Origin: SSC3 sp963769585
GTDB taxonomy: Bacteria; Actinomycetota; Actinomycetes; Propionibacteriales; Nocardioidaceae
Direction: 5' to 3'
DNA length: 64,000 nt
Assembly (NCBI GenBank): GCA_963769585.1
Contig: CAVYMJ010000006.1
Coordinates: 682,001 to 746,000 of the forward strand
Below the pieces are notes generated by a model. The model worked only from the letters and a program-made list of their open reading frames with translations. It was not told the origin of the DNA and ran no database searches. Shown in pieces: positions 60,667 through 64,000 of this stretch (position 1 is its first letter; every line of letters begins with the position of its first letter). Both the position numbers and the translations under genes were made by a program.

Positions 60667-62448
60667 ATGGCTCGCGAATTCACTTCTGTAGGCGTCATCG
60701 GTCTCGGCACCATGGGTGCGGGCATCGCTGAGGTCATTGCCCGTAACGGCTTCGACGTGGTGGGCGTGGAGCTCACCGACGCCGCCGTCGAGCGGGGCAA
60801 GGAGCACCTGCAGCACTCCACCGGGCGTGCCGTGGCCAGGGGGAAGCTCAGCGAGGACGAGCAGAAGGAGCTCCTCAACCGCATCACCTTCACGACCAAC
60901 ATCGGGGATGTCAAGGGCTGTCAGCTGGTGATCGAGGCGATCGTCGAGAAGCTCGAGACCAAGCAGGCGGTCTTCAGGCAGCTGGATGGCATCGTCGCCG
61001 ACGACGCAATCCTGGCCACCAACACCTCCTCCCTCTCGGTCACCGAGATCTCCACCGCCACGGCCAAGCCCGGCCGGGTCATCGGGGTGCACTTCTTCAA
61101 CCCGGCACCGGTGCAGAAGTTCCTCGAGATCATCAAGACCGTCGTCACCGAGCCGGACGTGATCGACGACGTCAAGGGGCTCGCCGAGAGTCTGGACAAG
61201 GTTCCGGTCGTCGCCGGCGACAAGGCCGGGTTCATCGCCAACGCCCTCCTCTTCGGCTACCTGAACCACGCGGTCTCCATGTACGAGGGCAGGTACGCCT
61301 CCCGTGAGGACATCGACGCCGCGATGCGCTACGGCTGCGGCTATCCGATGGGGCCGCTCGCCCTGCTCGACCTGATCGGCCTCGACACGGCGTACGAGAT
61401 CCTCGAGACGATGTACCGCCAGGGCCGCGACCGGCTACACGCCCCGGCGCCGATCCTCAAGCAGATGGTCACCGCCGGAATGCTGGGTCGCAAGACCGGC
61501 CGCGGGTTCTACACCTACGAGGGCGTCGACAGCTCCACCGTCGTACCCGACCATGAGACGCCCTCCGCAGACTCGGCGCCGCAGCTCAAGCGCGACGTCA
61601 AGCTCGTCGGAGTGGTCGGTACGGGCACGATGGCCAGCGGCATCGTGGAGGTCTTCGCCAAGGCCGGCTACGACGTGAAGTACGTCGGCCGCTCCGACGA
61701 CAAGGTCGCCGGTGTCCGAAGCACCATCGAGCGTTCCCTGGACAAGGCGATCCAGCGCGGCAAGCTCGACGAGGCCAGCAAGGCCGACGTGCTCGGACGC
61801 CTGCACGGTACGTCCAAGCTCGACGACCTCTCCGACGTCGACCTCGTGGTCGAGGCAATCGCCGAGGACCTCAAGATCAAGACCACGCTCTTCGAGAACC
61901 TCGACGAGATCTGCAAGCCGGGCGCGATCCTGGCGACGACCACGTCCTCGCTTCCGGTGATCTCGATGGCCAAGGTGACCACGCGTCCCGAGGACGTGAT
62001 CGGCATGCACTTCTTCAACCCGGCCCCGATCATGAAGCTCGTCGAGGTCGTGTCGACCGTGGCGACCGCCGACGACGTTGCCGAGACGGTTGGGGCGCTG
62101 TGCGCCAAGGTCGGCAAGGTGGCCGTGTCGTGCGGTGACCGAGCCGGATTCATCGTCAACGCCCTGCTCTTCCCGTACCTCAACGACGCGATCAAGATGC
62201 TCGAGGCGCACTACTCCTCGGCCGATGACATCGACACCGCGATGAAGTACGGCTGTGCCCTCCCGATGGGTCCCTTCGAGCTCCTCGACGTGGTCGGCAA
62301 CGACGTCTCGCTGGCCATCCAGCGGGAGCTGTACCTTGAGTTCCGCGAGCCGGGCTTCGCTCCGGCGCCGCTGCTGGAGCACCTGGTGAACGCCGGCTAC
62401 CTCGGCAGGAAGACCAAGCGAGGGTTCCGGGACTACTCCACACGCTGA
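60667..62448 (+). CDS. Tandem-duplicated 3-hydroxyacyl-CoA dehydrogenase
   Basis: The product has 593 residues made of two complete copies of the same enzyme. Copy one starts VGVIGLGTMGAGIAEVI and has the catalytic His in VIGVHFFNPAPVQK. Copy two starts VGVVGTGTMASGIVEV and has the matching VIGMHFFNPAPIMK. Each has its C-terminal dimerisation domain (DIDAAMRYGCGYPMGP; DIDTAMKYGCALPMGP). The enzyme oxidises or reduces 3-hydroxybutyryl-type CoA esters. The fusion acts as a covalent dimer. No hydratase domain is attached. Confidence 0.9.
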   Translation: MAREFTSVGVIGLGTMGAGIAEVIARNGFDVVGVELTDAAVERGKEHLQHSTGRAVARGKLSEDEQKELLNRITFTTNIGDVKGCQLVIEAIVEKLETKQAVFRQLDGIVADDAILATNTSSLSVTEISTATAKPGRVIGVHFFNPAPVQKFLEIIKTVVTEPDVIDDVKGLAESLDKVPVVAGDKAGFIANALLFGYLNHAVSMYEGRYASREDIDAAMRYGCGYPMGPLALLDLIGLDTAYEILETMYRQGRDRLHAPAPILKQMVTAGMLGRKTGRGFYTYEGVDSSTVVPDHETPSADSAPQLKRDVKLVGVVGTGTMASGIVEVFAKAGYDVKYVGRSDDKVAGVRSTIERSLDKAIQRGKLDEASKADVLGRLHGTSKLDDLSDVDLVVEAIAEDLKIKTTLFENLDEICKPGAILATTTSSLPVISMAKVTTRPEDVIGMHFFNPAPIMKLVEVVSTVATADDVAETVGALCAKVGKVAVSCGDRAGFIVNALLFPYLNDAIKMLEAHYSSADDIDTAMKYGCALPMGPFELLDVVGNDVSLAIQRELYLEFREPGFAPAPLLEHLVNAGYLGRKTKRGFRDYSTR

Positions 62449-62491
62449 CCGGCTCCGGGCTCGACCGGCCCCGACTGACAGAATCGGACGC

Positions 62492-62590
62492 ATGAGAACC
62501 AGCAGGCTCGAGGTCGAGGTTCCCACCTCGTGGCTGGACACCGGCCGCGTCGAGCACCTGGCCGTCGAGCAGGGGCCGGACCGCTCGTGA
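62492..62590 (+). CDS. Possible 32-residue protein coupled to a hydrolase
   Basis: ATG 62492 opens a 32-codon frame, MRTSRLEVEVPTSWLDTGRV and onward, whose TGA overlaps the GTG of the next gene by four bases (GTGA). The four-base overlap is the standard coupling arrangement in this window. No known family was recognised; it may be a leader peptide. Confidence 0.35.
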   Translation: MRTSRLEVEVPTSWLDTGRVEHLAVEQGPDRS

Positions 62591-63369
62591 CCCGGCCGAT
62601 CCGCGGAACATCGGTCCTGCCCGCACGCCGGGAGCCGCTCACCCTCGAGACGGCCGACGGGCTCAAGCTCGTCGCCGAGCTGGCGCTGCCCCCCTCGGGC
62701 GATCCTGTCGCGACGATGATTTGCCTGCACCCGCTGCCGACCCACGGCGGGATGATGGACAGCCACATCTTCCGCAAGGCCTCCTACCGGCTGCCGGCCC
62801 TGGCGAACGTCGCCGTCCTTCGCTACAACTCCCGCGGAACCACGTCCCTGCAGGGGACCAGCGAGGGGGCGTTCGACAACGCCGTGGGCGAGCACTACGA
62901 CCTGGCGGCGGCACTGGAGTACGCCGAGTTCCACGACCTCCCCAACATCTGGCTGGTCGGCTGGTCGTTCGGAACCGACGTCACGTTGATGTACGGACTC
63001 GACCCCGGCGTCCAGGGCGCGGTGCTCCTGAGCCCGCCGCTGCGGTTCGCCGGGCCGGAGCACCTCGCCGCCTGGGCGGCCTCGGGCAAACCGCTGAAGC
63101 TGGTCGTTCCCGAGCTGGACGACTACCTCCGCCCGGATCAGGCCCGTGAACGCTTCAGCGTCGTCCCGCAGGCCGAGCTGGTCGCCGTCGAGGGTGGCAA
63201 GCACCTGTGGGTGGGTCACTCGGAGCGGGTGCTGGACGAGATCGTCGCGCGGATCGCGCCGTCGGTCGCCGTACCACTGCCGCGGGAGTGGGATGGCCCG
63301 ATGGAGATCGCCGATACCAGCGCCTATGCCGACCTGACCACGGCGGTCTTCAAGGACGTGCCCCGCTAG
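62587..63369 (+). CDS. Alpha/beta hydrolase
   Basis: The product has 260 residues from GTG 62587. The fold shows CLHPLPTHGGMMDSH as the oxyanion strand, VGWSFGTDVTL with the nucleophile Ser in GWSFG, and the late His in GGKHLWVGHS. Between them lies the YNSRGTTSLQGTSEG loop. This family in actinobacteria has unknown substrates. It ends before a strong hairpin. Confidence 0.8.
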   Translation: MTRPIRGTSVLPARREPLTLETADGLKLVAELALPPSGDPVATMICLHPLPTHGGMMDSHIFRKASYRLPALANVAVLRYNSRGTTSLQGTSEGAFDNAVGEHYDLAAALEYAEFHDLPNIWLVGWSFGTDVTLMYGLDPGVQGAVLLSPPLRFAGPEHLAAWAASGKPLKLVVPELDDYLRPDQARERFSVVPQAELVAVEGGKHLWVGHSERVLDEIVARIAPSVAVPLPREWDGPMEIADTSAYADLTTAVFKDVPR

Positions 63370-63392
63370 GTTCGCCGGCCCCAGACGCCGAA

Positions 63393-63421
63393 GCCGGCGC
63401 ACCCGTGCTGGGTACGCCGGC
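63393..63421. terminator. Terminator between convergent genes
   Basis: GCCGGCG-C-ACCC-GTGCT-GGGT-A-CGCCGGC forms a 7+4 base-pair stem with one C-A mismatch, between the hydrolase stop and the coiled-coil gene stop. Confidence 0.7.
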
Positions 63422-63445
63422 CCTGAGCTCGGCTGTCGCTTGCGC

Positions 63446-64000
63446 CTACTTCTTCTTGCCACCGGCCTCGGCCGCCGTTGCGACCTCCTCCTCGGTGTCC
63501 TCGGTGCTGTCCTCGGTGCTGTCCTCGGTGGTGTCCTTGGCTGCTGCCTGGGCTGCCTGGGCCGCCTGCGCCGCCGACGGCTCCGGGGTGTCCGCGAAGC
63601 TCGAGACCACGTCGCGAAGCGCACCCAGCTGCGCCACGATCGAGTCGCGACGCTTGGTGAGGCGGTCCACCTCAGCGTTGAGCTCGCCCAGCCGCCGCTC
63701 CGCGTCGGCCTGTCCGGAAGCCATGAAGGAGGTGGCCTGCGTCTGGGCTGAGGCGACCATCTGCTCGGCCTCGCGGCGGGCCCGGGTGACCACGCGCTCT
63801 GCCTCGGTCTCGGCCTGCTGTCGTTGCGCGGCTGCGGTCTTCATCGCCTCGCGCGCGCGTTCCTCGGCGGCCTTGGCTCGACCCTCGGACTCCTCGACGA
63901 GCCGCTGCGTCTCGGCTGTGGCGTTGGTGTGGTGCTCTGCAGCCTCGCGAGTCAGCCGCTCCTTCTCGACCGCCAGGGCACGGCGAGCCTCCGAAACCTC
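63446..64000 (-). CDS. Coiled-coil protein (FilP/Scy-like), C-terminal part
   Basis: The 184 visible residues run from the window edge to a KKK end; the N-terminus is outside. It is Glu/Ala/Arg-rich (KEGR-type heptads such as EKERLTREAAEHHTN and RLVEESEGRAKAAEERA), continues as a coiled coil, then a Ser/Thr/Glu tail with four EDSTED-like repeats. Polar-growth cytoskeletal proteins of the FilP/Scy family have this composition and lie near meaA in Streptomyces. Other coiled-coil proteins cannot be excluded. Confidence 0.6.
   Translation of the reverse strand, partial: EVSEARRALAVEKERLTREAAEHHTNATAETQRLVEESEGRAKAAEERAREAMKTAAAQRQQAETEAERVVTRARREAEQMVASAQTQATSFMASGQADAERRLGELNAEVDRLTKRRDSIVAQLGALRDVVSSFADTPEPSAAQAAQAAQAAAKDTTEDSTEDSTEDTEEEVATAAEAGGKKK

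Overview
The window is high-GC chromosomal DNA from an actinobacterium. Markers include a WhiB1 protein, a SigR/RsrA mycothiol-type redox sigma system, a nickel superoxide dismutase with its maturation protease, a fused 2-oxoglutarate dehydrogenase (Kgd), NucS in mismatch repair, ribosomal protein bL37, and a PdtaS-type kinase. Gene content and order fit the Nocardioides/Propionibacteriales area best, but genus is an inference. Almost all of the DNA is coding. No gene-free stretch exceeds 300 bases; the longest (4406-4655, 13108-13363, 15956-16234, 29393-29648, 36577-36821) are described under nearby features where something is visible. There is no CRISPR array, insertion sequence, phage or rRNA gene.

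Region 1 (1-16 kb) resembles the M. tuberculosis rsgA-aroA-sigH-rshA-pdtaS-whiB1 neighbourhood. It holds rsgA (partial), aroA, a DoxX-like gene, a very large one-piece ECF sigma/anti-sigma/ectodomain protein, and a degenerate GGDEF-like gene. An alkane hydroxylase operon (alkB, rubredoxin, TetR) follows, then a YedK/HMCES protein, a hydrolase, sigR-rsrA with a near-perfect SigR promoter, bL37, an FlK-like thioesterase, an IlvG-like TPP enzyme, a DUF2785 gene, pdtaS and whiB1.

Region 2 (16-29.6 kb) carries sigF with its RsbW-like anti-sigma factor, divergent sodN/sodX, malic enzyme, an oxidoreductase, a kelch-like lipoprotein, a DUF6104 gene and kgd. The kgd gene is split by an apparent one-base deletion in a Pro/Ala linker repeat. 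A lipoprotein plus LCP pair and a secreted protein follow.

Region 3 (29.6-54.6 kb) follows the mycobacterial Rv1292-Rv1315 order closely: tRNA-Arg, argS, lysA, hom, thrC, thrB, rho, (an MFS pump), rpmE, prfA, prmC, sua5, wecA-like, the complete atp operon, DUF2550, the PduO adenosyltransferase and murA. Many genes overlap by 1-4 bases, indicating translational coupling. Rho carries a long Asn/Gln/Arg/Gly/Asp repeat insertion, and MurA has Asp instead of the catalytic Cys.

Region 4 (54.7-64 kb) holds a STAS protein, an ethylmalonyl-CoA-mutase-like (MeaA) B12 enzyme, a lipoprotein, a D-amino-acid oxidase-like enzyme, an SPFH protein, nucS-DUF952, a tandem-fused 3-hydroxyacyl-CoA dehydrogenase, a hydrolase with a coupled micro-ORF, and the end of a coiled-coil protein. 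The PduO enzyme at 52.6 kb makes the adenosylcobalamin that the MeaA-like mutase would need.

Most of this is ordinary core chromosome. The strongest candidates for something new are the sigma/anti-sigma/three-repeat ectodomain fusion and its flanking operator, the repetitive Rho insertion, and a set of readable regulatory sites (SigR promoter, CRP-like sites, alkane operator).
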